A DNA stretch of 5,914 nucleotides, taken from contig CACYBG010000036.1 of assembly GCA_902772605.1 (NCBI GenBank), forward strand, positions 1 to 5,914, given 5' to 3'. Each line of letters begins with the position of its first letter. Position 1 is the first letter of the stretch. A model generated the notes under the pieces. The model was not told the DNA's origin, made no database searches, and worked only from the letters and a program-made list of their open reading frames with translations. Position numbers and translations under genes: made by a program. Of this stretch, positions 5,130-5,914 are shown one piece after another. Source of the stretch: an uncultured Spirochaetaceae bacterium. Lineage in GTDB: Bacteria > Spirochaetota > Spirochaetia > Treponematales > Treponemataceae.

Positions 5130-5914
5130 ATGAAAAAGATAACAATCGTTACCGGAGCCTCAAGCGGAATGGGCGTATGTTTTGCCGTTCAGCTTGCAAA
5201 GGAAAGCTCCGAACTTTCAAAATCCCCGGATCCGAAGACAAGGGATCTCGCCTCGGACGAAATCTGGATTGTCGCAAGAAGACAGGACAGGCTTGAAGAA
5301 ACAAAGCGCAGGATAGAATCGGAAGTAAGGCCGGAAGACGGAAACCCTCCGACCGTAAAATGCATAGGCCTGGACATAAGCGGAAAGACCGGGGCCAATG
5401 CACTCAAATCCCTTTTGGACGGCGAAAACTCAAGTGCAGACGGCGGAATCAGGATAAACGTACTCGTCAACAACGCAGGATTCGGAACCTACGGTGAATT
5501 TGCCGATACCGACACCAACCGAGAGATGGACATGATAGACCTGGACTGCACTTCGCTCACCGGCATAACGGGTTTTGCTCTTCCCTACATGGGTCGCGGT
5601 TCACGCATAATCAACACGGCATCCCTCGCTTCATTCATGCCGCTTGGAAATTTCGCAGTCTACGGTGCATGCAAGGCATACGTACTGAGCTTTTCAGTAG
5701 CAATCGCCGCAGAACTCAAGCCGAAGGGCATATCCGTCACGGCACTCTGTCCGGGACCTGTAAGCACAGAATTTGCAAACGTCGCTTCAAGGGGTGCACG
5801 CGTAAAGGTCAGGCACGGAAAGGACCCTGAAAAAACGGTCGCCCACTGCATCAAAAAGTCCAGGAAGGGAAAGCTCTATTCAATGTGGGCTTTCAAATGG
5901 AAATTCAAGGCGGC
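5130..5914 (+). CDS. Short-chain dehydrogenase/reductase (3' partial)
   Basis: An NAD(P)-dependent oxidoreductase of the classical SDR type, substrate unknown. The 261 visible residues form a Rossmann domain with the cofactor loop TGASSGMG (8-15), ARR (49-51) after the second strand, which favours NADPH, LD (81-82), NNAG (114-117), and the active-site residues S165, Y178 and K182 in the YxxxK motif. PGPVSTEF (208-215) follows. The fourth catalytic-tetrad position, usually Asn in the helix after NNAG, appears to be Asp139 (MIDLDCTSLT). A segment of roughly 15 extra residues (about 26-43) sits between the first helix and second strand. The frame is open to the window edge. By family length perhaps only 10-30 residues are missing. 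The start at ATG 5130 gives the normal MKKITIVTGASSG opening. An ATG at 5125 stops after two codons. No Shine-Dalgarno is present. Confidence 0.92.
   Translation, partial: MKKITIVTGASSGMGVCFAVQLAKESSELSKSPDPKTRDLASDEIWIVARRQDRLEETKRRIESEVRPEDGNPPTVKCIGLDISGKTGANALKSLLDGENSSADGGIRINVLVNNAGFGTYGEFADTDTNREMDMIDLDCTSLTGITGFALPYMGRGSRIINTASLASFMPLGNFAVYGACKAYVLSFSVAIAAELKPKGISVTALCPGPVSTEFANVASRGARVKVRHGKDPEKTVAHCIKKSRKGKLYSMWAFKWKFKA

Overview
The window looks like a piece of a spirochaete chromosome, most likely a host-associated Treponema. This rests on protein flavour (XseA and MutL wording), heavy use of ATA, GGA and AGG codons in moderately GC-rich genes, AT-rich promoter regions, and a compact GC-rich hairpin repeat between genes. 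The genus is an inference from memory of the families and could not be confirmed by a search.

All genes are on the + strand. Positions 1-55 hold the last codons of an unidentified upstream gene. Positions 56-302 are non-coding. They contain a nested inverted repeat with a possible intrinsic terminator, followed by a near-consensus sigma70-type promoter whose predicted start lies almost on the xseA ATG. Next come xseA (303-1499), xseB (1537-1869) and mutL (1928-3907), closely spaced and co-directional, with no terminator or clear promoter between them. The operon therefore appears to join both subunits of exonuclease VII to the mismatch-repair protein MutL. In E. coli, ExoVII is one of several exonucleases that degrade the nicked strand during mismatch repair. 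This MutL carries the C-terminal endonuclease motifs, so a nick-then-degrade partnership is plausible.

Positions 3908-4197 hold no gene. They contain a structured GC-rich element (3921-4021), which I take for a dispersed repeat, and then an AT-rich control region with three copies of a TAAGGTCA-like half-site in front of an AAC(3)-family acetyltransferase gene (4198-5013). That gene has a strong Shine-Dalgarno and ends in a clear intrinsic terminator (5022-5052). The last gene (5130 to the window end) is a short-chain dehydrogenase/reductase, cut off at its 3' end. It starts six bases after a perfect extended -10 box and has no Shine-Dalgarno.

No wholly new system is evident. The most interesting points are two probably leaderless genes (xseA and the SDR), the ExoVII-MutL operon, an extended XseB tail ending in a sliding-clamp-like LDLF motif, the mutually exclusive pairing upstream of xseA, the half-site array before the acetyltransferase gene, and the hairpin repeat. 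No tRNA, rRNA, CRISPR array or transposase gene was seen.
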